DNA of 64,000 bases from Gentiana macrophylla (taxonomy: Eukaryota > Streptophyta > Magnoliopsida > Gentianales > Gentianaceae), in assembly GCA_026214975.1 (NCBI GenBank), contig JAOBSW010000159.1:1-64000 (forward strand). Direction: 5' to 3'. A model generated the notes under the pieces. It worked only from the letters and a program-made list of their open reading frames with translations. It had not been told where the DNA came from and did no database searches. Each line of letters begins with the position of its first letter. The first letter of the stretch is position 1. Below, piece after piece: positions 46,545 to 59,038 of this stretch. The translations under genes were made by a program, and so were the position numbers.

Positions 46545-48180
46545 TGTTTTGAGAATTTTGTGCAATATTTTATTGTTGAGAAGGATACATTGTCATTGGA
46601 AGATGTTAGGTCATCCCTCCATACTCGAGAGTTACGCCATAAAGCAATAGTATAGTGCAGACGGTCGATTTCTTTGGATTGGTTGCTGTGCGAGTAGAAG
46701 GGATAAAAACCAAGAAACAAGAAGTTCAAGATGGGTGGATTCAATGGCCATACGGCAAAGGATTTCTGTAATTACTGTATGGAGATGGGACATTGAAAAA
46801 ATGAATGTCCAATGAGTAGCATCGAAAATTAAATCTGGAACAGTTTCTTGAACAGAACTAGGCAACAATTTGAAGAAAGACATAAATCTAGTGGATGGAT
46901 AATCAACACAACATAGTGATGTGTGGATTCTGGATTAAAGAGCATCATACCATATTTGTACATGTAGAGAGTGGTTCACAACTTATGAGGAGAATAGTGG
47001 AGGACATATTTTTATTCCCAACAATAAAGTCTGCATGATGGTTGGAATAGATTCAATTCAGATCAAGACACATGATGCTAAATTCTGCTCACTAAAGGTT
47101 GTGAGACATGTTCCACTCATGACAAATAATTTGTTATCACTTAGTCTTTTGGACAAAAAGAGTTTCAGATTCATAGGTGAATGTGGAGTTTTGAACGTCT
47201 ACCAAGGTTCAGATGTGATTCTGAAATGTGTCGAACAGGGGACTTTGTATTATCTACAAGGTTCTAGTATAAAAGGTTCTATCATTGTTGCATCATCAGA
47301 TGTATATTAGAAGGATATGACTAAGTTATGGCATATAAAGCTTGGTCATATGGGTGAAAAAGGGATGCAATTTCTTTCTATGTCTTATCTTCTTGAGGGA
47401 CATAGTCATGGAGCTGGAATTCTGTGAGCAGTGTGTGTTTGGGTAGGTACATAGGAGCAACTTCACAATATAAAAAGGACATTTGATTATATGAATTCTA
47501 ATTAATGGGGCCCTTTAAGGTGGAAGTTTTTGGTGGTCATAGATATTTTATGTCACTGATTGATGATTATTCAAGAATGAATTATATGATCATGATGAAG
47601 CATAAGATTGAAGCATTTAAAAATTTCAAGGAGTAGAAGGCATTGGTTGAGAATCATACAGACAAGAAGATACGAGTTATGCAAAAAATGAAGGCATTTC
47701 CAGACGCCACACAATAAGGCAAACTACACATCAGAATGGTGTGGTCGAACGCATAAATCAGACACTTCTGGAGTGGTCAAAGTGCATGATCTCTAATGCT
47801 TGTTTGGCAAGAAGGTTCTAGGAAAAGGTAGTGAGTACAACTTTCTACCTCATCAAAAAAGGACCTCACACAAAGATCAATCTCAAAACACCATATGAGA
47901 TGTGGTCTGCTAAGCCTGTAGATTATTCAAATCTGATGGTTTTTGGTTGCATGGTTTAATATCTTCTTAAATGAGGGTAAGTTGGAACCCAGTGCCAAGA
48001 AGGGAGTGTTTTTAGGATATGTAGATGGAGTTAAAAGATATAGAATCTTGTCATCAGCTTAAAACAATGTTATACTTGGAAGAAATGTAGTCTTTGATGA
48101 GAAATTTATGTTTAAATGATATATGAAATCCAATGTTGAATTTGAAGATGAGGGTGCTGACAAACATTTGGAGTATTGAG
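46545..48180 (+). pseudogene. Ty1/copia gag-pol fragment (plus strand)
   Basis: Decayed copia coding. Gag: SLEDVRSSLHTRELRHKAI near 46590-46650, then a zinc knuckle CNYCMEMGH, a stop, KNEC at about 46770-46815. Protease: WILD followed by a stop where the catalytic Ser-Gly should be, then ASYHICT in a broken frame. A 91-codon open stretch (47035-47310) carries HVPLMTNNLLSLSLLD. The pre-integrase box LWHIKLGHMGEKGMQ and integrase pieces follow: YFMSLIDDYSRMNY, QNGVVERINQTLL, TPYEMWSAKPVDYSNL and VFDEKFMF. RT and RNase H are absent. Its similarity to the other copia elements here is low, so it is a different lineage. Confidence 0.88.
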
Positions 48181-48300
48181 GAATGCCACGCCAACTAGAA
48201 TATTATAAAAGAGGAATAATCCAAAGATAATTAATAAATAAGATAGAATATTCTAGAAGAGGAATAATCTAAAGATAATTAATAAATAAGATATAATATT
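48181..48300. repeat. Tandem duplication, 48-bp unit
   Basis: Two units of about 48 bp (48199-48246 and 48247-48294) share AATATT, AGAGGAATAATC and AAAGATAATTAATAAATAAG. They differ by a few bases, and a partial third copy follows. Confidence 0.85.
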
Positions 48301-49016
48301 TTAGAGTCGGAGTTGTGTAAACTTGGCAAGTGAAATAGTATAGTTTCTAGGATTATGTAGTAAGAGAATATTCCTAGAATATTCTATATCCAGAATCAGT
48401 AGTATGAGGAATATTCCAAGTAATATTCCCAGGTTTATCTTGAATACAAATTATAGCCCTTAGATCAAAATAATCTCTACCATTAGATTACTGAGAGGAG
48501 TACTATAAATAGGTGGTAGGTCATTTGGAAACCAAAGCAAGAAAAAAAATAAAACTGCTTGGGAGCAAAAGTGTGTGTGTTTCTTCGTAGCTATTTCTTT
48601 CCAAGCTATTTCATCAATTCGGTATCTTTTCTTCATATCGACCCATCAATCCCTAAACAACCAAGACCTATAAGTATCAATCCTTTCAATTATTTTTAAT
48701 GATAAATAACATAAATGCACTCTGTTTTCAAAAAGAATAGTTGAATGGTTCTCGTAGAAAATTTTAATGCGGCCGGTTGTTTTCAATTATTTTATGTTGA
48801 AGGGTTCTCGTGAAAAATTCAAATAGTGAAAAGATCGTTGATCATGGCATATCAATTCTTACGGATCTCAATTGATAGGTATACTTCTTCTGCTTTATCC
48901 TTTTCTATTTTGTGGAGGTTATTATTTCCTCTTAGATTTCTATAGATTTGTTTTTGTTTTTTTGTTTTTGTTTCTAGATACAGATCTCTATAGAATTGGA
49001 AGACCATTTTCATAGT
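48301..49016. other. Non-coding, LTR-like promoter sequence
   Basis: Contains a TATA box (CTATAAATAGGTGG at about 48504) followed by sequence resembling a transcribed leader, and could be the LTR of the adjacent copia fragment. No matching second LTR was found, so this remains a guess. Confidence 0.3.
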
Positions 49017-49029
49017 AGTTAATCTTTGA

Positions 49030-49540
49030 ATATAACGCCCCCAGACCCCGGGCCTGGAAGCGCTAAATGAGTCATAAATGTCCGGTCAACTGCTTAGACC
49101 GCCGTCCTCGCTTGGTCTAAAAGGGCTAACCCGAGTTGACAAGACCTTTATGTCTCACACTTATATGGGGGTGAGCATTCTACTACTTTTCCAATGTGGG
49201 ACATTACATTCTCCCCCCCTTATAAGGTACTGGCGTCCTCGCCAGGACGGCCAAGACTGTTCCTGGATCGTCCCTACCAGAGGTAACTAGAGGCCATCCT
49301 TACACCGTCTTCTTGTACGGTGCAGCGCATAGTTCCATCTGATAGTCGGCTCAATAATACCATCAGAACGCCCTGGACCCGGGCCTGGAAGCGCTTAAAT
49401 GAGTCATAAATATCCGGTCAACTGCTTAGACCACCGTCCTCGCTTGGTCTAAAAGGGCTAACCCGAGTTGACAAGACCTTTATGTCTCACACTTATATGG
49501 GGGTGAGCATTCTACTACTTTTCCAATGTGGGACATTACA
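49030..49540 (-). mobile_element. TRIM (miniature LTR retrotransposon)
   Basis: Two direct repeats of about 175 bp (49034-49208 and 49367-49540) flank 158 bp. On the minus strand the repeats begin TGTAATGTCCCACATTGG and end GGGCGTT. A purine tract (TAAGGGGGGGAGAA, plus 49209-49223) precedes the left repeat, and TGATGGTATTATTGAGCC (plus 49347-49366) after the right repeat is a degraded initiator-Met primer site. These are the parts of a TRIM in the minus orientation. A 13-bp copy AGTTAATCTTTGA lies on both sides (49017-49029, 49541-49553). Confidence 0.85.
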
Positions 49541-49553
49541 AGTTAATCTTTGA

Positions 49554-49801
49554 TTGTTAATTTTTTTTTGGGTAGTGATCATACATGTGTTGTTCATTTA
49601 TTACATATATTTCAGACAAGTTTAAGAAAACATTTAATTCAAATAAATGATGCTCCTCCTATTTTAATTTTAATTTTTTTCGCATATGAAAGGAGGGAAA
49701 AAAAAGTTTTGTCCTATGTTGTCCACCAAAATGTAGTTCTAGAAATTGTTTTTTTTAATTAATTTTTTTAAATTTTTTAAAGCAAAGATTGGCGTGGGAT
49801 A
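49554..49801. other. Short AT-rich gap
   Basis: No gene; ends with ATA, the left target duplication of the CACTA element. Confidence 0.5.
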
Positions 49802-51398
49802 CACTACTAGAATTTCGCGGATTTGCGACGGAAATTTGTGACACAAATATTTCGTCACTAATTTGCGAAATATTTGCTACTATTTTGTGACAAAATATTA
49901 AAAATTTATTTTTACCACGAATCATGACGACAATGCGACCAAAAATGTACGTCGCAAACTTTTTGTCACCATTTTGTCGGAAATATTTGCGCCAAATTTC
50001 AGCGCCATTTTGTGTGACAAATTTACGATAAAGTGTTTTTGTCGCAAAAAATCTTGTAGCTAATTCGTTACTATTGGAAATTTTGGCCCACATCTTTTTA
50101 CCCACTACTTAGTGACGAGAATTTCATGGATTTGTGATGGAAATTTGTGACAAAAATAGTCCGTCACTAATTTGCGACATATTTGCTACTATTTCGTGAC
50201 AAAATACAAAACAAATCATTTTTATCACAAATCATGACGACAATGCGACAAAAAATGTACATAGCAAACCTCTTGTCACCATATAAAATGTACCATATAG
50301 ATCACAAAAATATACATTTTGATTAACATAGATATTTATGACATTAAACCGAACACACATGCTAGAGATCAAGGACAATTTTACTATTGTTCTTGAAATT
50401 GTGAATTTGTTGTTTTTTTTTTTTTTTGCTGATGCACTTGAATCTGCAGCTTTATTTCACTATTAAAGATGAGGATCTCGGCCATGTGAGAGAAATGTTT
50501 GATTCCACTCTTTTACGACAATTCAGGGACAAGATGCATAAAGTCAAGAAAAGTGAAAAATTCAAAAGCAGGTCCAAAATTGAGTTATATATGGTTGTAG
50601 GGAACTTTGTTTGTTCACAAGAATTGAGTTGTTTACTGAAAATAACATTAGTTTCTCAAAATTGTCTACTAATTACTAATTTTTTTAATTTCATGTTGAA
50701 GATGTTATTTGACTCTCAGGATCTTTCGGTCCTTTTATTTATTTATGATTTTCACTATGTTTAATTGTTTTGAAATGCATTTGTAGGACTGGATATAATT
50801 TTTCGAATAAAAAATACGAATATAAATGTGATTATAAAATCATTTCGAATATATTCATTTGTTTGGTCGTAAATTTGATGAAATATTTTGTTTCAAATCA
50901 TGGCTATTAATTTGTCAAATATATTTTGTCACAATTTTATCGTACACTGCTGTCACAACGCTCGGTTATAATTTTATTGTAAGCATTCGTCACAAATTTA
51001 TTTTATATTCGTGATAGGAGGTTGTCACAATTCCGTTAATATATTTGGTCACAAAATTGTCGTAGTCTTTAGTCACAAATTTGTCGCTATCGTACGTAGC
51101 AACTTTGACACAACATTCTATCACAGACCCGTTGCGAAATTCCGTCACACTTTCGTCACAAAATATGAATGTTGTCGTAGATTCATCACAAAAAAACTCA
51201 TCACTGTTGTGCCACAAAGTATAGCTTTTGTCACAAATTTCTCACAAAACTTAGTGACAAGGTTAATTTCGACTCAAAAATTTGCAACGGGGTGTTCCGT
51301 GACGGAAATAGGTTTCGTCACAAATTCGTCACAAACGAGCGTTTGTGACGAATTTGCGACGAAAACCACTGTCACAAATCCGGAAAATTCTAGTAGTG
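49802..51398. mobile_element. Non-autonomous CACTA (En/Spm) transposon
   Basis: Terminal inverted repeats CACTACTAGAATTT (49802) and its complement ending at 51398, flanked by 3-bp ATA duplications (49799-49801 and 51399-51401). The subterminal regions are full of short repeats around TTTGTCACAAAT and TTTGCGACG in both orientations, the usual binding-site arrays of CACTA elements. The left subterminal block is duplicated (49802-49980 and about 50107-50280). No transposase; the 112-codon frame 50426-50764 in the middle has no recognised domain. Confidence 0.95.
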
Positions 51399-51401
51399 AT
51401 A

Positions 51402-51608
51402 GCTGTACATAGTAGTCTTTGGTTTTTTTTTTTTTTTTTTCTTCTGTTGGCTTTCCTTCCTACTTTACTATCTTGGACAGCTTTCTTGTTTTATGTTGTT
51501 GTAGGATTTTCACTTAGCTATCAATAAAATTGGTTCTAGACATTGTTTATGTTGACAATGCAAAACAAGTTATTTATATAGGATTATTTTCATTTTAATA
51601 TTTTTTTA
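51402..51608. other. Short non-coding gap
   Basis: Includes a T tract at 51423-51440; no gene seen. Confidence 0.5.
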
Positions 51609-52549
51609 CTAGCATTTTACCCGTGCGATGCACGGCGAAAGAGATTAAATATATATACATACTATATCTAATTTTACACATATGAGAAGATAATAATTTA
51701 TTATGAATTTAGTTAATATTAGCACTTGATATTTTCATTAAATATAAATACTTTTTTAATAAATACAACTGTAATTTAACATAAAATAAATTAATGCAAT
51801 ACTGCATAAAAGTATTGTAAGTAAAAAAAGTATGTGTTACATGTATAACATTAATAAATTTGACACCACTATTGGTTGCAAAGTGTATGAGTAATTTAAG
51901 ATATATCGGGAAAATCCCCTAACACTAATTTAGGGAAAACTGAAACAAAAAAGAGAAAACACTACAAGAAAAAGGGTTTATTGTGAGAAGAAAATTGTGA
52001 GAGCATGCAAATCCTCTCACAAAAATCATATAATTTAAATTTTTTGTGAGGGTAAAAAATTTATATAGCTAATTGATGTAGTTTTAGTTATAAGCTCTCT
52101 ATTCCCGTCACCTTTTGTATTGTATCCCGTCCTTATTTACACATTAAAATGATCCTCTCATTAAAAGAATTATTGTTTCTTAAATTTTTTAAAGTATTGA
52201 TACAGATACAACCGTTGTGTCACATGAGTGACACAACGTTCATTTGCCCGTTGGTAAAGATGATTGAAATTGATCTTGATGTAAACCCATCATAATCAAA
52301 TATGCATATGACCATCCTGTAATTCGTTGTGACATAATCGTTGTACCCGTATCATACTCATTCTATTTATGTTCCGGAATTTGGAGGATAATTCTTTTTT
52401 AGTGAAACAGTGGCAAACCTCCTCCATTTTTTTGGGCAAACTTTTCTAAATATAATAACCACTTATATGTATATAAATAAAAACATCAATTAAGCAGACC
52501 AAAACCCAATAAATAAAAGACCAAAATTCATTAGCTAAAATATCTTCAC

Positions 52550-55500
52550 ATTTGTTCTTCACTTCTTCTTCCTATGTTCTTCACTTCTTCTTAAATCTCG
52601 CTTCTTCAATCTTCTAAGAAGACCGTGTCTTTTCTCGCTTCATATAATGTTATTCACATCTTCTATTTTTCACCATCAATTGACCGATTGTTTGTTTTCA
52701 TTTTGATCTAATCTTTAGGGTTTGGTAGCACAATAGGCGAGATTCAATTGCAACCACAAATCAAGAATTGGTAACCATGAATCGTTGATCTGGTTTCCTA
52801 TTGGGGATTTCATCACCTAGTTCCTCCGGTGAGCCATTAATGGTGAAAGGCTGCTGTTTAGATCAAGTCTCTATTCTACCAACCTCCCACGTGACGTTTC
52901 AAAGCATTCAAGTCTCGAAAAACAAAGAGTTTCAAGGAAAAATCCGTTAATCTACTGCATATTCGACAACCTGTGGTCTAAGCCGGGTTGATATGGTAAA
53001 ACATCTTGACCCTTTCTTTTTCTGGTCCAATGTTGTTTAGACAGAGTGTTGTTTTAGTCAATCAGGTCTTGTGGGTCTTTGACTGAGGATTTCTACCCTG
53101 TGATGTCCAATTTCAGAGATGGTATATCATTTCTTGACCATTCCCTGGTTGAGTCTTGTTTAGGTCATTGTTCAACCCTGTTTGTTGTGATATTTTGAAT
53201 TGGGCATTTGGTCTTTCTCGGGTTACCTCACCAGGTTATTTGGCTATTCAACAAATAAGATTCCCCAAATCCATGTGATTTACAGTCTTTAGGGCATTTT
53301 AATCTTAAGTAAAATGACATGGTTATCCTCCAAATCATATTAAGCCCGAGCACAATTCTGACTGGAGATAATACATGTGTACATACCCAATAGAAAATAA
53401 AAAAATTGCCTGTTTTAGATTCATCACATGTGAAATCAGTGCCTCAAATTAATAGGGATTCAATTTGAGAATGTCATATAGGTCTAAGTTTCATAATTTC
53501 TTTCACACTATAAATAGCTGGCACATCAACAAGATCGCACCAATTCAGTACCAACTAAGCAATCCGACACTCACTATACTTTGAAACACTTTCTTGTTAT
53601 TTGTCTGAATATCCGTGCGTTTACAATCAAGTCTTAGTTAATCAAGTTTTAGATTTTTTAGCATTCTATTGACAATATCAACTGGTCAATAGCCTGGATC
53701 AGAATCTATGTGGCAAGAGTCTGTACTCTTGTTCTCTTAGAAGAAGGTACATAGTAATTCTTTGTCACTCTTCTGCGAGGCTTGTCTATTATTCTGATTA
53801 CAAAATTCCTTGTTTTTTTAAATGTTTCTGGTAATCTTTGGTCCCGTTTCGGCCTTTTGATCACAAGGTCAATTGGTTTGACAAGCCAAAGTGATCTGTA
53901 ATTGTATTGACTTATGGATCAATTATTGACTCATCTCTCTTATCAATACACACCAAGTCTTAGTATTTCTCTGTGTCTGTCTATGTGAATCAAGTGGTTA
54001 ATTTTCATTTGACTAAATCCTTGGTAGAGCATGTCACAAGGTATTCTGGTTTGAAGTTCCAGAAGTATTTGCCTAACTGTTAGGCATGTGTACTTGCTCT
54101 TGGCTGTAAGTGACTTGGTTAAAGTGACACTCAATTCAACTTGTGTTCACTGTTGAGTTCTTTCCCTTCCCCTGGTTTCAAGAACACCCCAGTTACTGTC
54201 CGAGTGTCATTTGTGCTTTTTTTGCATACATACATATCCTGCTAGATCTGTCTTGCTGAGTACCACCTTGTAATAGGCCATATAGTAGTTGTTTACCCCT
54301 GCTGAGCCTTTTCTGTTGAACACTTGTATTCAGCATTGCTCTTCAGCCTTGATAATCTGCCTTCTTGGTGTGATTAGCATCTCTGAAGATCATCTGAAAA
54401 TTCAACTTAGTTCTTGTTCAGTCTACTGAGTTGTTCAGTAAATAAAATAGCCATTTTCTGGTTAATCCGGACTCTATTAATAGTGTATTCTGAATTGCTT
54501 TGTACTCTGATTTGTATTAATTTGATACTGCAAAATAATTGGTAAGTGTTGAGTATTTTCTGGTGAATTAGTGAAGTAATTCACTAATTCAATATGTGTG
54601 TTTGTGTTTACCCTGCTGCTCTCTTTTGGTATTCTTGTTATACACACATACACTGTTGACTTGTCTGCACCTTAAACACATTAGCTGCATTCTGGTGCAC
54701 TTGATCCTGCTCCATATATATTATAGCACTTGCTGTTTTGCACACTATCAGACCCTGCCCTTGCCATTTTTTATCAAGCACACAGTTTCCTGTGCATTGG
54801 TTCAGTTACCCTGCACATAGTTTGATCCTGTGATTCTGCACTTGATCATCTATTTATCCTATGTGCTTTTGCTTCTGTTTTTGCACATCTGTGTTACACC
54901 ACATTGATGGAGCTTTAGGCATTATTCTTAGTTTGTAAAAGCTTGTAGGAAATGTTGCCAATGTGCTTGTTAATTTTGGCAACCTGGTTGCTAATGTAGT
55001 TTGTTTTGGATCCCTTTAACTTAAAAAAAATCAAAGTTTATGCTGTGTTTAAAACATCTTGTTGTATCTGTATTGTAAAGCCTGGAATGAACTTTTTATT
55101 GTCTTATAATCTGCACTTTATTATCCACCTGTAATTCTATTGCAATCTGAATTGTGTGATAGTTTTTATATAAACTATTTGGATCTATAAACCTGCTCTC
55201 TAGTATCTCAACTCCATCTTTTGTTATTGATTGTTCAGTTAAGAGCTCTGTCTGTTGTAGTATCCAGTATCAGTTTGATTAAGTGACTAATCATGACTTT
55301 GGAAAATATCCATTTATATATCTTGAACTTATGGCTTATCAATTTTTCTTTAGCAATATATTTTTGCTTGCTAGCTTGGTCTACACACTTGTTTTTAATT
55401 GGATCTGCTCTTATATTTTGATAGTTCATATAAGTGCTTATTTGGTTTTATATCCATTGACTGCATATCTCGTGTGTTTGATAAATACTCAATCTGTTTT

Positions 55501-55610
55501 TATCCAAATGTAAAACTTCTTAGTTATTTAACACCATTATTATTCCTGAAATCTCTTACCCACATTCTAATATTTTCATGTGCATTACTACAACTACTTT
55601 GTACAGGTTC
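52550..55610 (+). other. Unrecognised interior with a TATA box
   Basis: About 3 kb of complex, T-rich plus-strand sequence with no coding frame of note. A good TATA box (CACTATAAATAGC) lies at about 53506, followed by leader-like sequence. It may be a captured promoter and untranslated or intronic sequence. Confidence 0.3.
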
Positions 55611-55625
55611 CTAGTCTTATGTTGA

Positions 55626-55844
55626 ATGGCGTATTCGAATGACAATCAAGCCTGTAGTATTCAAGATCCAACCTCTGCCTTTACTTTCGGACGAGTTGCA
55701 AATGGTGTCAAGTTGTGTCAAGTGATGAACCTAAGGGTGTGGACTTGTGATGAGAAATTTTCAACTTTGACAAAGATGCTGCTCTTAGCAATGAGGAGTT
55801 TGAAGGTTAAAATTCTATTTATTGCCTTTTTGTGCATCTTGTGA
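55626..55844 (+). CDS. Short ORF, possible captured exon
   Basis: 72-codon frame starting MAYSNDNQACSIQ, lying downstream of the TATA-containing region. No domain is recognised. It may be a captured gene fragment in the Helitron/CACTA interior, or chance. Confidence 0.15.
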   Translation: MAYSNDNQACSIQDPTSAFTFGRVANGVKLCQVMNLRVWTCDEKFSTLTKMLLLAMRSLKVKILFIAFLCIL

Positions 55845-56109
55845 TGTTGCATTATTCTTTTTCTTAGAACTTTGGATGAACATAGTAAAGTAATTGTGAG
55901 GATGATTTATAGTTTTTGATGTCACCCTTGAATTTATCATATGTATGCTCTTGCAAACAGTTAAGTTACTAGTTATCCACGTGATTTTATTTTTGTTGTG
56001 CTTGTTGAAGCATTGTTTTTTTTTTGCTTTGTGTTTTGATGGGTTCATGGTCATCTTCATGAATGACCCCGTAATGATTTCGCTAGGGATAGATTTATAT
56101 ACAATACGA

Positions 56110-56110
<1 letters not shown>

Positions 56111-56145
<35 letters not shown>
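56111..56145. repeat. (TA)n microsatellite
   Basis: About 17 TA units just left of the foldback at 56167. Confidence 0.95.
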
Positions 56146-56147
<2 letters not shown>

Positions 56148-56166
56148 CCATTTAACAAATTTGGTG

Positions 56167-56525
56167 AAGGGAAATCCGGTCATTGAAATTCGTGCATTTT
56201 CCCGTCATGAAAGACTTTTAATGACGGGAATTCGCTCGTCGCCCTAAATTATCGCTTCTCTATGTAAAGGTCAATAATGAGAGTCGCATTGCCCGTCAGT
56301 ATTGATTTTCTCTTTTAGTGTAGGGTCTTTTACTCTCGTTAAAAACACATTTTTAATGAGAGTCAAATACCCGTTGCTAAAAGAGAAAATCAATACTGAC
56401 GGGCAATGTGACTCTCATTATTGACCTTTATATAGAGAAGCAGCAACGAGGGGCGACGAGAGTAAATTTCCCGTCATTAAAAGTCTTTCATGACGCGAAA
56501 GTGGCTTTTAATGACCGGTTTTCCC
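56167..56525. repeat. Long inverted repeat (foldback)
   Basis: Arms of about 150 bp (56167-56319 and 56376-56525) are inverted complements with about 85-90% identity by eye: AGAGAAAATCAATACTGACG pairs with CGTCAGTATTGATTTTCTCT. The loop of about 55 bp also contains CTCTCGTTAAAA/TTTTTAATGAGAG. It contains many CCCGTCAT words. A transcript would fold into a hairpin. Confidence 0.85.
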
Positions 56526-56771
56526 CTCGTTAAAACTCGATTTTCTTGTAGTGGAATCTGTAAACTGACGTCCATTAACAATTTATGAAAAATCAAACAA
56601 ACGGAAGAAAAAGAAAGATATAAATTACCTCCATTTAACCAAAATGAGTCTTTTGTATTAGGAAGTTCCCCATTATCTATCCCATATACAACGTAATTGG
56701 AATCTAGTCCGATATTAATTTTTCTCATGGTAAAAGTATACTCTCCCCATTATCTCTGTCATTTTCCTCTA

Positions 56772-56800
56772 GTCCAAACCCCGTGCAATGCATGGTTTAG
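56772..56800 (-). other. Helitron-like 3' end remnant
   Basis: Plus strand CTAGTCCAAACCCCGTGCAATGCATGG is, on the minus strand, a hairpin followed by CTAG. The base after CTAG is A rather than the expected T, so it is a remnant or a mutated end. Confidence 0.4.
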
Positions 56801-58493
56801 TATAAATTTTGAAAACGATATTATACTTTCGATACATAGAATGTTCGGAAAAAGAAATATTACTACACTAATGCAATAATCACCAAAAAAATGATTAAAA
56901 TAAGAAAGTGAAGGATCAATAAATTAAAAGGCATTACGGGTTACATAAGTGACATACATTATGTATATACAACCACATGGGTATTTTCAAGTTTCAAGCT
57001 CTCTCAAGCTCAAGAATATATGATGTAAGCGTCAGTAATGAAAACTGAAATAGGCGTCGGAAAGAACCAAGTACCTGCATTAAAATTAAGTTCAATGGTA
57101 AGGGATTGACAAACATTCATTACACCAACTGTTTTATATTTTGCGTAAGGAGAAATAGAGTACACATAGACATATCTCACTAATGCCTATTACACTAAAT
57201 GATTGACTTCACCTCAGACAATCTAAACATTCAAGCATGTGAATTGATAACATGTGCATAATAATCCGCGAAATAATTTATGTTTTTCGGTCAGAAAAGA
57301 AAGCGACCAAGGATTTGAATAGTTAGTTGTATGCTTCATTTGCTTTTACCAACAATACTATCAGCATGTCTAAGAATTTGCAAAAGTCACCAAGATTAGA
57401 GTCAATAATACAATTGCATCTATTTAACGTTAATTAGAAATAAATTTATTTTAAAAAAAAGGTATCATAATCGTAAGTGCCAACACTTCTTATAAAATGA
57501 ATTACCATCAATGAAGGAAGGTGATCATAAAACACCATTTAGAGATGTACAACCGAAAAGCCATGCACAACAAACCTTTGTTCCTCGCCAACAATGACTT
57601 ACCAGGCTTATTTATAACTCGATTAGCCACTTGTCTCTCTGTAACATAAACATTTTAGCTCAATTCACAATCATGAAAAAACATTTCATCTCAATTCACA
57701 AACATGAAAATGAAAAATAAGCGAAAAGTACAAAAGAAAAACACGGTGAGAGTGCGTGAGAGTAAAATAAGTCAACCACAGGATACTACATTACCAAATC
57801 ACAAATATTTATTAAAACATCGCCAGTTAAAGCGTTCATTTTAATGATGACACCGTAAGTAATAATTTAAATAGAGATATGGTATGAGAAGGCCGGTGCA
57901 CATTTGTGATTCGAATATAGATTGAAGCGATCGAGGCAGTTTTGAGCGAGATTTAAACACAGATTAGGCTAATTGAGAGGCAGTTCGGATTAGAATTAAC
58001 GATGAGATTTTGTTGTTGAATATTTTACGTGGTTGACGAAAATGTTGCAAGCCCGTTTTTGCTGCGATGACGCACAAACAAACTGAAAAGGGTAAGTATG
58101 TCTTTTTTCCAAACATATTATCATTTAAAAGATGAGGCACAAACAAACTTGAAAATTAGGATATATTTTTTTTTTCCAACACATTATCATTTAAAAGATG
58201 ATAAATCTGTTACGAAAGTGTAAATCGGGAGAGCTTCTCAACTTGTTGGGATCATTTATTGGAATTTAAAAAAGAAAATAATTTTGCTGTGATATCATTT
58301 GATATTAGATTGATGATGGTTTGAAATTTTGTTGTGATTTCATTTGTTAAGTGAATTTCATATCATATTTCTTTTTTCAGGAAATGTATTATTTTATTGT
58401 TTTTTTTTATGTAATGGCTTTTTTTTTTTGGAAATGGAGCGGGTCATCGGGTAATTGGATTAAATTGTCCTTTTAAATATATATAGATATAGA

Positions 58494-59038
58494 TTTTACT
58501 TTCTCATACTATACGTATGTAATTTTAAAACTTTTTACACAGCTTAAAAAAGTTGATGAATTCATATACGTTTAATAGAATTAGAAAAAATTTCATTGCC
58601 TATCATTAATTTAATAGTTGTAAAGGAATTAAAATTTTTTGGATTGATAATAAAGTACAAGTAAGATCAATAAAATGGCAACCGCTGTTCTGTTTGTATT
58701 TTCCCTTTTAGGTAATGATTTCATTTTAATGTCTTTTTCCTTCGTCACTTTTTGCAATTATTTCGATTCCCATTTTCAATTTCTATTAATTTACAATTGA
58801 ACAATAGAATTGACCATGGTACATTAGTTATTCATGAATAGGATCATTTGTTAAATTCCTAAATTGAAAAAAAAGGAGACCCTAAAATGTTCATTTTTTC
58901 GACGGCCTAGGCCTAGGCCTTTTGGACCTATCCTCAAGGCCGGCCCTTATTCGGGATGTGCCCTTCAACGTTCTTGAGATCTTCTCTAGATATCTTTGAT
59001 CCGGCTAACCGTATGCAATTTGCAGGTGGATAGAGCAT
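58494..59038. other. No gene
   Basis: AT-rich with a GC-rich patch GACGGCCTAGGCCTAGGCC at about 58900. Nothing assignable. Confidence 0.4.

Larger units (their letters stand above)
51960..56553. mobile_element. Possible CACTA element inside the Helitron
   Basis: CACTACAAGAAAA (51960) and its exact complement ending at 56553 are a 13-bp terminal inverted repeat pair of the CACTA type. The flanking 3-mers are AAA and GAA, so the duplication has one mismatch. Subterminal GTGAGAG/CTCTCAC repeats occur at the left end. No transposase is translated over 4.6 kb. The right end is shared with a foldback (56167-56525), so the two ends could also belong to different elements. Confidence 0.45.
51609..58493 (-). 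mobile_element. Putative Helitron (6.9 kb) with nested sequence
   Basis: Read on the minus strand the element starts TCTATATCTATATATA at 58493 after an A and ends with a short hairpin CCGTGCATCGCACGG, a spacer and CTAG at 51609 before a T, which are the hallmarks of a Helitron inserted between A and T. The 5' region matches the Helitron end at 517-779. No Rep or helicase coding was seen, so it is non-autonomous. A second hairpin end with CTAG occurs at about 56772, so the real element may be only 56772-58493; the pairing of ends is inferred. Confidence 0.55.

Noticed and set aside
46280..46744. 154-codon minus-strand frame
   Set aside because: Partly antisense to the copia gag at 46545-46740; no independent support.
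48199..48294. Repeat pair considered as a CRISPR-like array
   Set aside because: Only two direct units without spacers, in plant nuclear DNA; a simple tandem duplication.
49802..51398. Many short repeats of TTTGTCACAAAT considered as a satellite
   Set aside because: They are irregular, in both orientations and bounded by CACTA inverted repeats with a target duplication.
55626..55844. 72-codon ORF considered as a Helitron Rep or zinc-finger domain
   Set aside because: No replication-initiator or helicase motifs and no Cys/His spacing that fits; kept only as a low-confidence ORF.
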